The notes: generated by a model from the sequence alone, not told the origin. 64,000 bases of DNA from Brevundimonas sp. (GCF_030704825.1 NZ_JAUYNX010000014.1:1-64000); one strand, 5' to 3'. Positions 28,050 through 37,738 are shown, counted from the stretch's first letter. Numbers and translations are program-made.

Positions 28050-29303
28050 ATGTCCGCCCTCAACCGCCTCCGTACCCAACGCGCCGCGCTCGCCTTCATC
28101 TTCGTGACGGCGGTGCTCGATATCGTGGCCATGGGGATCATCATCCCGGTGCTGCCGCGACTGATCGAGGAGTTCGTCGGCTCCAACGCCCGGGCCGGGG
28201 TGATAAACGGCGTCTTCGTGGCCCTGTGGGCCGGGATGCAGTTCGTCTGCTCGCCCATCATCGGCTCGCTGTCGGACCAGTACGGGCGCCGGCCCGTCAT
28301 CCTGATCAGCTGCGCCGGCCTGGCGCTCGACTATGTGCTGATGGCCGTCGCGCCCGACCTGTGGTGGCTGGCCCTGGGGCGGATCATCGCCGGGATCACC
28401 TCGTCCAGCTTCACCACCGTCTATGCTTATATGGCCGACATCACCGCGCCCGAGAAACGGGCCCGGGCCTATGGCCTGATCGGGGCGGCCTTCTCGGGCG
28501 GCTTCGTGCTGGGGCCGGTGCTGGGCGGCTTCCTCGGCGAGTTCGGGCCGCGGGTTCCGTTCTGGTTCGCCGCCGCCCTGTCGGGCGTGGCCTTCCTCTA
28601 TGGCCTGCTGGTCCTGCCCGAGAGCCTGCCGACCGACAAGAGGATGGCCTTCAGCTGGAAGCGGGCCAATCCGGTCGGCTCGCTGATCCTGTTGCGTCGC
28701 CATCCCGAGCTCAGCGGCCTGGCGATCGTGAATTTCCTGCTCTATTTCGCCCACCACGTCTTTTCGGCGGTGTTCGTGCTCTACGCCGCGTGGCGCTACG
28801 GCTGGGGGCCGCGCGAGGTCGGCCTGTTGCTGGCGCTCGTCGGCGTGCTGGACATGGTGGTGCAGGGCGTGCTGGTCGGTCCCGTGGTCAAGCGGCTGGG
28901 CGACCGGTCGACCATGGTGCTGGGCCTCGTCGGCGGCACGGTCGGCATCGCGGCCATGGGCTGGGCCCCCGACGGCCTGTGGTTCATCGCCGCCATGCTG
29001 CCCAACGCCCTGTGGGGCCTGGCCATGCCGACCCTGCAGTCGCTGATGACCCGCCGCGTCGGCGAGGACGAACAGGGCCAGCTGCAGGGCGCCAACATGA
29101 GCGTGGCTTCCATCGCCGGAGTCATGTCGCCGCTGTTCTTCGGCTGGGTCTATTCGCTGTCGGTGGGCGAACACGCCCTGATCCACATGCCGGGCCTGGC
29201 CTTCTACATGGCGGCGGCCGTGCTGCTGCTGGCGGCCGTCATCGGCTGGCTGGTCGGGCGCAAGGCGACGCGTCAGGAATCGGTGGCGGCGCCGACGCCT
29301 TGA
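28050..29303 (+). CDS. TetA-like MFS drug/proton antiporter
   Basis: A 417-residue inner-membrane protein with 12 predicted helices. MFS motif A is '[12 protein letters not shown]' between helices 2 and 3, and the helix 1 motif '[17 protein letters not shown]' is typical of TetA/tetracycline-type exporters. Motif C-like '[16 protein letters not shown]' follows. Chromosomal members of this family are often multidrug pumps, so the substrate is left open. No TetR gene is adjacent. Confidence 0.88.
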   Translation: MSALNRLRTQRAALAFIFVTAVLDIVAMGIIIPVLPRLIEEFVGSNARAGVINGVFVALWAGMQFVCSPIIGSLSDQYGRRPVILISCAGLALDYVLMAVAPDLWWLALGRIIAGITSSSFTTVYAYMADITAPEKRARAYGLIGAAFSGGFVLGPVLGGFLGEFGPRVPFWFAAALSGVAFLYGLLVLPESLPTDKRMAFSWKRANPVGSLILLRRHPELSGLAIVNFLLYFAHHVFSAVFVLYAAWRYGWGPREVGLLLALVGVLDMVVQGVLVGPVVKRLGDRSTMVLGLVGGTVGIAAMGWAPDGLWFIAAMLPNALWGLAMPTLQSLMTRRVGEDEQGQLQGANMSVASIAGVMSPLFFGWVYSLSVGEHALIHMPGLAFYMAAAVLLLAAVIGWLVGRKATRQESVAAPTP

Positions 29304-29359
29304 TGCTGTCCAAAATCCGGGGCGGAATGTCTCCGCTCCTGCCTTCTGACCGGATGACC

Positions 29360-30745
29360 ATGAAGCCCCGATCCCTCGCCCTCGCCCTGACCCTGACCCT
29401 CGCCGCCTGCGGCCAGCCCGGCGACACCCGGGCCCAGGACGGCGTCTTCGCCGACAATCGCGTGGTTCCCGGCGACGCCCTGGCGATGAAATCCAGCTTC
29501 GCCCCGGTGGTGCGCACGGCGGCGCCGGCGGTGGTCAATGTCTCGGCCCGCGGCGTCCAGCAGGTCCAGGACCCGTTCTGGTCCATGTTCGGCCAGGGCC
29601 CGCGCGCCCAGCAGGTCGGTTCGGTGGGCTCGGGCGTCATCGTCCGCGCCGACGGGGTGGTGGTGACCAACTATCACGTCATCAACGGCATGCAGCAGAT
29701 CCGCGTGGTGCTGAACGACCGTCGCGAGTTCGACGCCCGGGTGGTGCTGGCCGACGAGCGGTCCGACATCGCGGTGCTCCAGCTCGAGGGGGTCAACGAG
29801 CGCCTGCCGACCCTGAACATCGACGACCGCGAGGAGCAGCAGATCGGCGATCTGGTGCTGGCCATCGGCAATCCGTTCGGCGTCGGCCAGACGGTGACCA
29901 ACGGCATCATCTCGGCCCTGAACCGGACCGAAACCGGCATCAGCGACAGCGGCTCCTTCATCCAGACCGACGCGGCCATCAATCCCGGCAATTCGGGCGG
30001 GGCGCTGGTGGACATGGACGGCGACCTGATCGGCATCAACACCGCCATCTTCTCGCGCTCGGGCTCGTCGTCGGGCGTCGGCTTCGCCGTGCCGGCCTCG
30101 ATGGTCAAACGGGTGGTCGATTCCGCCGTCGGCGGCGCCACCGCCGTGGTGCGGCCGTGGCTGGGCGTGAAGGGGGAGGGGGTCTCGGCCGACGTCGCCC
30201 GCAGCCTCGGGCTGGAGCGGCCGCAGGGGCTGGTGGTCACCGAGGTCTGGCCGGGCGGCCCGGGCGCGCGAGCCGGCCTGCGCGAGGGCGATGTCATTAC
30301 CGCCATCGACGGGGCCGAGATCAACGATCAGGGCGGGCTGAATTTCCGGGTCGGCACGCGCGAGCCGAACGAGACGGTGGCGGTCACCGTCCGGCGCGAC
30401 GGCCGGACCGAGACGCTGAACGCGCGGGTCCAGCCCCTGCCGGGCGATGCGGACGTCGACCGGGCCACGGTCGTCCGCTCCGGCGTTCTGAGCGGCGCCC
30501 AGGTGCTGGTCCTCAATCCCGCCCTCGCCGACAGCCTCGGCGGCGATCCCTTCGCCAGCGGGGTCATCGTCGGCCGGGTGCAGCGCGGCAGCTACGCCAA
30601 CCGCGTCGGCCTGCAGGGCGGCGACATCATCCTGACCGTCAACGGCCGCGCCGTGACCTCCGTGCAGCAATTGGCCGACGTCGGCCGCGGCTCCGAACTG
30701 ACCATCAACCGACGCGGCCAGAGGATCAGCGGCGTGATCCGCTGA
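29360..30745 (+). CDS. HtrA/DegQ-type serine protease lipoprotein with two PDZ regions
   Basis: A periplasmic protease for damaged envelope proteins. The start at 29360 (two codons after another ATG) gives 461 residues with lipoprotein signal 'LTLTLAAC' (Cys17), so it is predicted to be membrane-anchored, unlike soluble DegP. The trypsin-like triad is H106 ('TNYHVING'), D136 ('ERSDIAVL') and S212 ('NPGNSGGAL'). A PDZ domain follows ('GLREGDVITAIDGAEI'), then a second shorter one ('NRVGLQGGDIILTVNG'). It lies 56 bp after the MFS gene. Confidence 0.9.
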   Translation: MKPRSLALALTLTLAACGQPGDTRAQDGVFADNRVVPGDALAMKSSFAPVVRTAAPAVVNVSARGVQQVQDPFWSMFGQGPRAQQVGSVGSGVIVRADGVVVTNYHVINGMQQIRVVLNDRREFDARVVLADERSDIAVLQLEGVNERLPTLNIDDREEQQIGDLVLAIGNPFGVGQTVTNGIISALNRTETGISDSGSFIQTDAAINPGNSGGALVDMDGDLIGINTAIFSRSGSSSGVGFAVPASMVKRVVDSAVGGATAVVRPWLGVKGEGVSADVARSLGLERPQGLVVTEVWPGGPGARAGLREGDVITAIDGAEINDQGGLNFRVGTREPNETVAVTVRRDGRTETLNARVQPLPGDADVDRATVVRSGVLSGAQVLVLNPALADSLGGDPFASGVIVGRVQRGSYANRVGLQGGDIILTVNGRAVTSVQQLADVGRGSELTINRRGQRISGVIR

Positions 30746-30766
30746 TCCCGGTCCTCGTGCAGCCGC

Positions 30767-31186
30767 CTAGGTCCGGATCGGCGCGCCGATTGACCAGGTA
30801 TGGCCGAACGGGTCCTTGAGCTGGCCGTAGCGGTCGCCCCAGAACTGGTCCGCCAGCGGGTACAGCGGCACCCCGCCGGCGAGGATCGCCCGGCTCCACC
30901 ATTCGTCCGCATCGTCGACCTGCAGGTGGATCGTCACGCCCTTGGGGACGATGTCCTGTTCGCCGTTCATCTCGGGGAATTCGTCGTTCAGCATCACCGC
31001 CGAGCCGTTGATGGTCAGATGCGCGTGCATCAGCCGCTCGCCGTCCTCGGCCAGCATCCGCCGCTCCTCAACGGCGCCGAAGGCGCGGGTGTAGAATTCG
31101 ATCGCCGCCTGGCCGCCTCGCGAAGGAATGGTCAGGTGGGGGACGATGCCGATTGCCGCCTGCCCCGGAGTGTGGTTGTCAGCCAT
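30767..31186 (-). CDS. VOC family protein (PhnB-like)
   Basis: A 139-residue glyoxalase-fold protein of the PhnB-like group: 'VPHLTIPSRGGQAAIEFYTR' at the start, 'HAHLTINGSAVMLNDEFPE', and the ending 'WGDRYGQLKDPFGHTWSI' that is typical of that group. GGAGCAC precedes the ATG at 31186. Function in this subgroup is generally unassigned. It is divergent from rarA. Confidence 0.85.
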   Translation of the reverse strand: MADNHTPGQAAIGIVPHLTIPSRGGQAAIEFYTRAFGAVEERRMLAEDGERLMHAHLTINGSAVMLNDEFPEMNGEQDIVPKGVTIHLQVDDADEWWSRAILAGGVPLYPLADQFWGDRYGQLKDPFGHTWSIGAPIRT

Positions 31187-31259
31187 GTCGCGTGCTCCTC
31201 GGTCCGCAGCCACACTAACGCGTGAAAAGCCGGCCCGGAACGCCTATCTACACCCGGGC

Positions 31260-32576
31260 ATGACCGACCTGTTCGAAGCCTCCGGCATCCATCCCCCTGA
31301 CGCGCCGCTGGCCGACCGCCTGCGGCCGCGCACGCTCGAGGAGGTGGTGGGCCAGGACCATCTGCTGGGAGAGGGCGGACCGATCCGGCGCATGGTCGAG
31401 GCCGGGCGACTGGGGTCGATGATCCTGTGGGGCCCGCCGGGCACCGGCAAGACCACCATCGCCCGGCTGCTGGCCCAGGCCGCCGGCTATCAGTTCCAGC
31501 AGATCAGCGCGGTCTTCTCGGGCGTCGCCGATCTGAAGAAGGCGTTCGAGGCGGCCCGCATGCGCCGCGCCGCGGGCCAGTCGACCCTGCTGTTCGTCGA
31601 CGAGATCCACCGTTTCAACCGCGCCCAGCAGGACGGCTTCCTGCCGTTCGTGGAGGAGGGGATCGTCACCCTCGTCGGGGCCACGACCGAGAACCCGTCG
31701 TTCGAACTGAACGGCGCCCTGCTGTCGCGGTCGCAGGTCTATGTGCTGAAACGGCTCGACGACGCCGCCCTCGATCAACTGTTGATTCGGGCCGAGGCGC
31801 AGGAGGGCAAGACCCTGCCGCTGACGCCAGAGGCGCGTCAGGCCATGCTGGCCCTCGCCGACGGCGACGGCCGCTATCTGCTGACCATGTCCGAGGTGCT
31901 GTTCGACCTGACCTCGGACGAGCCGCTGGACGTCCAGGCCCTGGCCGGCATCCTGCAGAAGCGCGCTCCCGCTTATGACAAGAGCAGAGAAGAACACTAC
32001 AACCTCATATCCGCACTACATAAATCCGTTCGCGGGTCCGACCCTGACGCGGCCCTCTACTGGCTGGCGCGGATGCTGAACGGCGGCGAGGATCCGCTGT
32101 ATCTGGCCCGCCGCATCGTGCGCATGGCGGTCGAGGACATCGGCGAGGCGGACCCCCTGTCCCTGCTGGTCGCCAACGCGGCCAAGGATACGTACGACTT
32201 TCTCGGCAGCCCAGAAGGCGAACTGGCCCTGGCCCAGGCCGTCGTCCATCTGGCCACCGCGCCGAAGTCGGTCGGGGTGTATGAGGCCTTCAAGGCGGCG
32301 AAGAAGGCGGCGCACGAAACCGGCTCGCTCATGCCCCCGGCCCACATCCGCAACGCCCCGACGAAGCTGATGAAACAGCTCGGCTACGGCAAGGGCTACC
32401 AGTACGACCCCTCGACGCCCGAGGGCTTCTCGGGCGCGAACTTCTTCCCGGACGGGATGGAGCGCCGCGTCTTCTACGCGCCGAAGGGCGAGGGGCACGA
32501 GGCCAAGGTCAGGGAGCGGCTGGACCGCTGGGCGGCGATGCGGGCGGAGAGGCAGGAGGAGGGCGACGCGGGTTAG
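31260..32576 (+). CDS. rarA: Replication-associated recombination protein A (AAA+ ATPase)
   Basis: RarA/MgsA acts at stalled replication forks. The 438-residue protein carries '[20 protein letters not shown]', Walker A 'GPPGTGKTT' and Walker B '[20 protein letters not shown]'. The C-terminal MgsA domain contains '[20 protein letters not shown]'. The start at 31260 matches the family N-terminus; the frame is open upstream. About 70 nt around 31970-32030 use AT-richer codons than their surroundings. Confidence 0.95.
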   Translation: MTDLFEASGIHPPDAPLADRLRPRTLEEVVGQDHLLGEGGPIRRMVEAGRLGSMILWGPPGTGKTTIARLLAQAAGYQFQQISAVFSGVADLKKAFEAARMRRAAGQSTLLFVDEIHRFNRAQQDGFLPFVEEGIVTLVGATTENPSFELNGALLSRSQVYVLKRLDDAALDQLLIRAEAQEGKTLPLTPEARQAMLALADGDGRYLLTMSEVLFDLTSDEPLDVQALAGILQKRAPAYDKSREEHYNLISALHKSVRGSDPDAALYWLARMLNGGEDPLYLARRIVRMAVEDIGEADPLSLLVANAAKDTYDFLGSPEGELALAQAVVHLATAPKSVGVYEAFKAAKKAAHETGSLMPPAHIRNAPTKLMKQLGYGKGYQYDPSTPEGFSGANFFPDGMERRVFYAPKGEGHEAKVRERLDRWAAMRAERQEEGDAG

Positions 32577-32638
32577 CGTTGCCGTAACGCCGGTTTTGGG
32601 TCTAGCTTCCGCCCATCGATCAACCTTGGGAGGGGATG

Positions 32639-33085
32639 ATGACCGATACGATGAAGGCCGCGACGCCGTGGCATCTGTGGGTCGTGGGCGTGGTGTCGCT
32701 GCTGTGGAACGCCTTCGGCGGCTATGATTTCGTTATGAGCGTGACCCAGGGCGAGACCTACTGGCGCGCCTCCGGCATGACGCAGCCGATGATCGACTAT
32801 TACAACGCCATGCCGGCCTGGATGTACGTCCCGTGGGTGCTGGGCGTCTGGGGCGCAGTGGCGGGTTCTATCCTGCTGCTGCTGCGCAGCCGGTTCGCCG
32901 TCCACGCCTTCGCCCTGTCGGTGCTGGGCGCGATCGGAAACCTCGCCTACGGGCTGATGAACCCGATGCCGGAGCTGCCCCCGGCCATGGCCGCCATGGT
33001 GTACATGCCCTGGGTGATCGTCGTCGTCGCCGCCTTCCTGGCCTGGTACGCCTGGACCATGGGCAAGAAGGGGGTGCTGTCATGA
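32639..33085 (+). CDS. Small four-helix membrane protein, tandem copy 1
   Basis: A 148-residue inner-membrane protein of unknown function with about four helices. The motif 'TPWHLWVVGVVSLLWNAFGG' is shared with the next gene, as are 'YYNAMPAW' and the C-terminal 'WYAWTMGKKGVL'. GGGAGG suits the second of two adjacent ATG codons. Its TGA overlaps the next start as ATGA. Confidence 0.75.
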   Translation: MTDTMKAATPWHLWVVGVVSLLWNAFGGYDFVMSVTQGETYWRASGMTQPMIDYYNAMPAWMYVPWVLGVWGAVAGSILLLLRSRFAVHAFALSVLGAIGNLAYGLMNPMPELPPAMAAMVYMPWVIVVVAAFLAWYAWTMGKKGVLS

Positions 33086-33525
33086 GCGGCATGGGACAGA
33101 CCATCCGCACGCCCTGGCACCTGTGGGTGGTCGGGGTGCTGGCGGCGCTGTGGAACGGCTTCGGCTGTTTCGACTACTTCATGACCCAGACGCGGCGCGA
33201 CGAATGGTTCGCCCGGATGGGCATGACCGAGGCGCAGCTCACCTATTTCAACGCCATGCCGGCCTGGACGCACGCGGCCTGGGCGATCGGGGTCTGGGGC
33301 GGGCTGCTGGGCGCGATCCTGCTGCTGCTGCGGCGCAAGTGGGCCATGCCCGTCTTCGTGGTCTCGTTCCTCGGCTGGCTGGCGGGCGCGGTCTACGCCT
33401 TCGCCCTGTCAGACGGAATGGAGGCCATGGGGCCGATGTGGCCGATGCAGATCGTGATCGGCGGCGCCTGCGTCTTCTTCATCTGGTACGCCTGGATGCT
33501 CGGCAGGAAGGGCGTCCTGCGCTGA
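33082..33525 (+). CDS. Small four-helix membrane protein, tandem copy 2
   Basis: A 147-residue paralogue of the preceding protein: 'TPWHLWVVGVLAALWNGFGC', 'YFNAMPAW' and 'WYAWMLGRKGVL' align with it directly. Coupled to copy 1 by an ATGA overlap, so the two are likely made in similar amounts and may form a hetero-oligomer. Function unknown. Confidence 0.75.
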   Translation: MSGMGQTIRTPWHLWVVGVLAALWNGFGCFDYFMTQTRRDEWFARMGMTEAQLTYFNAMPAWTHAAWAIGVWGGLLGAILLLLRRKWAMPVFVVSFLGWLAGAVYAFALSDGMEAMGPMWPMQIVIGGACVFFIWYAWMLGRKGVLR

Positions 33526-33565
33526 GGGGCTGACGGGCGGTCGGTCTTTCGCCTATGCAGGCGCG

Positions 33566-34291
33566 GTGACCGACCGTTCCCCCGTCTCCCTGAGCGAAGC
33601 CGAGATCGCCGCCGTCCGCTCGTGGGTGATCCACGAGGACGAGGCCGTGATCGCCTTCAACAAGCCCGCCGGCCTGTCCAGCCAGGGTGGGCGCATCCAG
33701 GCGCATACGCTGGACGACCTGCTGTGGGCCTTCGCCCGCTCGAACGGGAAGCGGCCCGATCTGGTGCACCGGCTGGACCGCGACACCTCGGGCGTCATCC
33801 TCGCGGCGAAGACGAAGCCGGCGGCGGGCTTTCTCGGCAAGGCCATCCAGGCGCGGCGGTTCAGGAAGACCTATCTGGCCCTGCTGTCCGCCGCCCCCGA
33901 GCCGACGTCGGGGACGATCGACAAGCCCCTGCTGCGGCAGGAGATCGGCCGCGAAAGCTATATGCGCGCCGTCGCCGCCGACACGCCCGGCGCCCAGCCG
34001 GCCCTGAGCCGTTACCGCACCCTGTCCGCCTCGGACGACGGCGCCCTGGTCGAGCTGGACCCGGCCACCGGACGGATGCACCAGCTGCGTGTCCATATGG
34101 CGTCCATCGGCCGCCCCCTGGCCGGCGACGCCCGCTACGGCGGGGCCCTGACCTTCGCCGGCCGCGCCGCGCCCCGCCTGATGCTGCACGCGGCCAAACT
34201 GATCTTTCCCCATCCCGAGGGCGGCTACCGCACCGTCGAGGCGCCCCCGCCCGAGGATTTCGAGGCGCTGAAGGCGGCGGCGGGGCTCTAG
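33566..34291 (+). CDS. RluA-family pseudouridine synthase (no S4 domain)
   Basis: Converts uridine to pseudouridine in rRNA or tRNA. The catalytic motif 'HRLDRDTSGVI' contains the nucleophilic Asp, and 'RMHQLRVHMASIG' with 'GDARYGG' follow as in the RluA family. At 241 residues it has no N-terminal S4 domain. Starts with GTG at 33566. It is one of three pseudouridine synthases in the window; the target base cannot be assigned. Confidence 0.9.
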   Translation: MTDRSPVSLSEAEIAAVRSWVIHEDEAVIAFNKPAGLSSQGGRIQAHTLDDLLWAFARSNGKRPDLVHRLDRDTSGVILAAKTKPAAGFLGKAIQARRFRKTYLALLSAAPEPTSGTIDKPLLRQEIGRESYMRAVAADTPGAQPALSRYRTLSASDDGALVELDPATGRMHQLRVHMASIGRPLAGDARYGGALTFAGRAAPRLMLHAAKLIFPHPEGGYRTVEAPPPEDFEALKAAAGL

Positions 34292-34368
34292 CCCGCCCGC
34301 TTCGGCTGGCGGACACAGGAACCTCCGCCAGCGCCCGGCGCTATTTCAGACACGCCCGGAGCTTCGCC

Positions 34369-34875
34369 ATGATCCGCCTGACCCTGCCCCTGATCGCCGC
34401 CGCCGGCCTCGCCCTGTCGGCCTGCGCCAGCCTGGCGCCCTATGGTCCGCAGACGGGGCCGGGCGGGCAGGGCTATGCGGAACAGCGCATCGAATCCAAC
34501 CGCTTCCGGGTCACCTACAGCGGCGTCGGCGCGCCCGGTCCGGTGGCCGACATGGCCCTGCTGCGCGCGGCCGAACTGACCACGGCCCAGGGCTATGACT
34601 GGTTCGAGGTGACCCAGCGCTGGATCGACGGCCGTCCCGACAGCGCCGGCGGCATGCGGCCCAGCGTCGGCGTGAGCTACGGCTCGGGTCGGTCCTCCGG
34701 CCGGTACGGCAGCTATTCCAGCTCGGGCGTCGGCGTGGGCGTCGGCCTGAATTTCAGCGGCCCGTCGCCGACCTCGACCACGCTGGAGGTGGTGATGGGC
34801 AACGGCGCCAAACCCGACCGCCCCAACGCCTATGACGCCCGGGGCGTCCAGGACAGCCTGCGCCCGCGCCTCTAG
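34369..34875 (+). CDS. Lipoprotein of the CC0125/CC1285 type
   Basis: A 168-residue predicted lipoprotein: signal 'LIAAAGLALSAC' then a mature domain with 'YAEQRIESNRFRVTYSGVG', resembling a small lipoprotein family known from Caulobacter. The middle is Ser/Gly/Tyr-rich ('GRSSGRYGSYSSSGVGVGVG') and likely flexible. Function unknown. Its TAG stop overlaps the TAG stop of the convergent hydrolase gene by four bases (CTAG). Confidence 0.75.
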   Translation: MIRLTLPLIAAAGLALSACASLAPYGPQTGPGGQGYAEQRIESNRFRVTYSGVGAPGPVADMALLRAAELTTAQGYDWFEVTQRWIDGRPDSAGGMRPSVGVSYGSGRSSGRYGSYSSSGVGVGVGLNFSGPSPTSTTLEVVMGNGAKPDRPNAYDARGVQDSLRPRL

Positions 34876-35885
34876 TCCGGCTCCAGCCCCTTCGCGAAAG
34901 CGCCCACCGTGCGCCACAGTTCGGCGTCGTGGCCGATCCACAGGTGGCCGCCGTCGGGATACATCACCAGCCGGGCCTCCGGAATCCGTCCGGCGACGTG
35001 AACGGCGGCCTTGTCGGTCTCGTAGAGGTCGCCGCGCGCGCCCGCGACCAGGGTCGGGCAGGCGATCCGCTCCACCGGCCAGTCCGGCGGGGCCCCCGCC
35101 GTGGCGGAGTCCATCAGCAACCCCTCCCGACGCGCGCTGACCGGCAGGATGTGGAGCATCACGTCGCTGGCCCGCCGTCGCTCGCTGGCCTCCGCGGCCT
35201 TCACCGTCGCCGGATCGGTGGCCAGCACCATCCGCGTCATGAAGTCGGGCGCCCCCCGGATCCCGGCCCAGAACAGGAAGTCGGAGCCCAGCGCCGCGTT
35301 GATCATGCGCTGCGTGCCGGCATCCGGCGCGGCGTTGGCCCCCGGCAGGCGGTCGGGGGCGTGCAGGGCCGGGACCACCAGGACGAGGCCTCGACACCGC
35401 CCCGGATGCCGGAGCGCCAGCTGGGTCGCGGACAGGGCCCCGGCCGAGCCGCCGATGATGACGGCCTGGTCGATCCCGAGCCGGTTCATCAGCCAGTCCA
35501 GGGCGTCGGCCTGCATCTCGACCGTCGCGCCGTCCGGCATGGCGCTGCGCAGATAGCCGAACCGCGACGGGGCGATGATGCGCACCCCCTCGCGCGCCAG
35601 CGGGGCGCTGAAGTCCAGGCCCTGGTCGAAGCCGCCGCCGCTGCCGTGGATCATCAGGACCGGCGGGCCGGAGCCGACCTCGGCGTATTCGATCGGGCCC
35701 CAGGGGCTGTCGACCACCCGGCTGCGTCCCTGGGTGTGCGCCCGGGCTTCGGCCATGTCCCGATGGAAGGCGAGGGCGACGGTCGCGACCATGGCGATCG
35801 CGGCCGCGCCGACGACGACCGGCAGCCAGCGTCGCCGCCCCCGGGCGTGGGGGCGACGCATCCTTGGTTCGCCGAACAGGTTCAT
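34872..35885 (-). CDS. Membrane-anchored alpha/beta hydrolase
   Basis: A 337-residue alpha/beta-fold hydrolase. One membrane segment at about residues 20-40 anchors it, with the domain probably periplasmic. Oxyanion 'HGSGGG' (80-85), nucleophile S147 in 'GGSAG' and H314 in 'GGHLW' are present; the acid is likely the Asp in 'GARGDLYE'. The substrate is unknown. A perfect dyad TTGAC-N4-GTCAA lies 51-64 bp upstream of its start codon, suggesting control by a CRP/FNR-family regulator. Confidence 0.85.
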   Translation of the reverse strand: MNLFGEPRMRRPHARGRRRWLPVVVGAAAIAMVATVALAFHRDMAEARAHTQGRSRVVDSPWGPIEYAEVGSGPPVLMIHGSGGGFDQGLDFSAPLAREGVRIIAPSRFGYLRSAMPDGATVEMQADALDWLMNRLGIDQAVIIGGSAGALSATQLALRHPGRCRGLVLVVPALHAPDRLPGANAAPDAGTQRMINAALGSDFLFWAGIRGAPDFMTRMVLATDPATVKAAEASERRRASDVMLHILPVSARREGLLMDSATAGAPPDWPVERIACPTLVAGARGDLYETDKAAVHVAGRIPEARLVMYPDGGHLWIGHDAELWRTVGAFAKGLEPD

Positions 35886-35935
35886 GACCGCCTCCGGTGC
35901 GGACGGAAGCCTGCCCCGCCGCCCCGGTGGCGTCC

Positions 35936-35949
35936 TTGACGCCGGTCAA
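35936..35949. promoter_or_regulatory. CRP/FNR-family-like dyad upstream of the hydrolase gene
   Basis: TTGAC-GCCG-GTCAA is a perfect palindrome differing from the FNR consensus TTGAT-N4-ATCAA by one base in each half. It lies between the minus-strand genes at 34872 and 35960. Similar dyads at 40449 and 41545 make it more credible. Confidence 0.45.
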
Positions 35950-35959
35950 ATCCGGGCGA

Positions 35960-37153
35960 TCAGCGCCCGCCGCGGGTCAGGGCCCGGTATTCGACCAGCC
36001 GTTCCTTGTCGCGCCGCACCTGGTCGGCGACGGCGTTGTCGACGTCCAGCGAGGCGTAGCGGACCCAGCCGTCGACGCCCAGCTTGTCCTGGATCGCGGC
36101 GGTCGGCGTGCGCCAGCGGAAATAGGACAGCCAGCTGACCAGCACCCCCAGCACGGCGGCCAGGCCCTGCAGGATGCGGAAACCCGCCTCGCCGGTCGCC
36201 GGGGCCGGCTCCAGCGCCAGCACCCCGAGGCCGACGATCAGCACCAGCGGCGTCAGGATGCGCTGGGCCCAGCGCATCCAGTAGCGCTCGCGGCGCACGC
36301 GCCACAGCTCCATCTGGACGTGCTTTTCGAGATATTCCATCCGCGCGCCCAGCCACATGGTCAGCCGGGTCAGATACATGGCGCGCTGGCCCCAGCCCTT
36401 GCCGTCCTGCTGGAACTGGGTCTCGGCCTGGTCGGCCATGGCCCGGGCCGTGGTGAACAGGTTCTGCAGTTCGCGGGTCCGCTGCACGATCTCGCGCGAC
36501 AGCTCGTAGGAGTCGTTCTCCAGCTGGAACCGGTACTGGATGAACAGCACCGCCTGCAGGCCCCAGTACAGCCCCAGGACCGCCAGCATGGCGCCGGCGG
36601 CGAGACCCAGCCCCATGGGCGGCGAACCGGTCCAGCCGGCGAACAGGCCCGGCCCGAGGACGGCGAGAGCGGCGAAGGCGGCCAGCGCCCCGGCCTGGCT
36701 CAGCCGCTTGACGGTCACATGCACGATCAGGGCCCGGAACACCCGCCGGCCATAGCCGTGGATGCGGCTGCGGATGTCGGTGTCGACCGGGAACCGCTCC
36801 TCGATCTGGCGGCCGAACAGGACGTGGAACCGGTCCGGCTTCCCGTCCGTCTCCCAGAAGGGGAAGATGTCGAGCGGCTGGTTGAAATATTCGTCGATGT
36901 GGGACGAGACGATCGCCTCGGCCTCGGGCGTGGCGGCGAAATACTCGCTCTCGGAAATCGGGCGCAGGATGCCGTCGCCCCCGCGCAGGGGCCCGCGTCC
37001 GGAGCCCGGCGTCGGCGGCACGGCCCGGTTGGCGCTGTCCTCCGCCCCGCGCGGGGGCGGATTGGGCGCGGCGTGCAGGCGGGCGTCCTCGCCGTGGCCC
37101 CCGTGGCCGCCGTCGTGGGCGTCGTGCCCGTGGTTGTGATCGTCGTGCGACAT
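35960..37153 (-). CDS. Membrane protein with His-rich N-terminus, function unknown
   Basis: A 397-residue protein. The N-terminus is His/Asp/Gly-rich ('SHDDHNHGHDAHDGGHGGHG'), which could bind metal ions. A soluble stretch follows ('HIDEYFNQPLDIFPFWETDG'), then two hydrophobic segments ('AALAVLGPGLFAGW', 'LAAGAMLAVLGLYWGLQAVL'), a long charged helical region and two more membrane helices near 'ILTPLVLIVGLGVLAL'. I recognise no family. The start at 37153 excludes Arg-rich upstream codons and gives the His-rich start. Confidence 0.65.
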   Translation of the reverse strand: MSHDDHNHGHDAHDGGHGGHGEDARLHAAPNPPPRGAEDSANRAVPPTPGSGRGPLRGGDGILRPISESEYFAATPEAEAIVSSHIDEYFNQPLDIFPFWETDGKPDRFHVLFGRQIEERFPVDTDIRSRIHGYGRRVFRALIVHVTVKRLSQAGALAAFAALAVLGPGLFAGWTGSPPMGLGLAAGAMLAVLGLYWGLQAVLFIQYRFQLENDSYELSREIVQRTRELQNLFTTARAMADQAETQFQQDGKGWGQRAMYLTRLTMWLGARMEYLEKHVQMELWRVRRERYWMRWAQRILTPLVLIVGLGVLALEPAPATGEAGFRILQGLAAVLGVLVSWLSYFRWRTPTAAIQDKLGVDGWVRYASLDVDNAVADQVRRDKERLVEYRALTRGGR

Positions 37154-37297
37154 GGCGCTTCGGCGGTCCCCTGAATCGTCAGCCCGGCAGTATGGCGGAT
37201 CGACGCCGTCGGGCCGACGGCGTTCCCCCTGGGCGCGAAGCGGCGCCGCCCGCCAGATATCGGCGTTAACCCTGCCTCCCGGCAAGTGAAGTTTCGG

Positions 37298-37738
37298 TCA
37301 GAACGGATATCGCGCCATGGCCGCCGCGCAGGCCAGCAGCGGAACCAGCAGCAGGGCCTCCACCCCGACCCAGGTCCGGGCCCGCTTCAGCTCGCCGGCG
37401 GGGGGCGTGAAGGCGGTCCCGCCCGCGGCGGTCTTGCGCCAGCGGAAGAACAGCAGCGTCGGCCCGATCGACAGCAGGCCGATGGCCGCGAAGAGCGCGA
37501 CCTTGCCCCAGAAGAACGGGTTTTCGGCATAGAAGGCCCAGCCCTTGCCGCCCCAGACCACGCGGCAGACGCCGATGGCGAGGACCAGCATGGCGGTCAT
37601 GCCGAAGCGGGCGTCCACATGGACCAGCCGGGCCGGATCGACCGCGGCGGCCTTCAGCATCACGCCCTCCATCGCCAGGGTGGCGACCAGGCCGAAGACG
37701 AAAATGTGGTGGAGAATGGCGAGGATGAGATCGAGCAC
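37298..37738 (-). CDS. DUF2214 family membrane protein
   Basis: A 146-residue inner-membrane protein with four helices. 'HHIFVFGLVATLAMEGVML' and 'DARFGMTAMLVLAIGVCRVV' followed by 'NPFFWGKVALFAAIGLLSI' match the DUF2214 pattern. Function unknown. It is divergent from crcB with only 47 bp between them. Confidence 0.8.
   Translation of the reverse strand: MLDLILAILHHIFVFGLVATLAMEGVMLKAAAVDPARLVHVDARFGMTAMLVLAIGVCRVVWGGKGWAFYAENPFFWGKVALFAAIGLLSIGPTLLFFRWRKTAAGGTAFTPPAGELKRARTWVGVEALLLVPLLACAAAMARYPF

Noticed and set aside
28050..29303. Calling the MFS pump a tetracycline resistance determinant
   Set aside because: The sequence is TetA-like, but chromosomal relatives have varied substrates and no TetR gene or mobile context is present.
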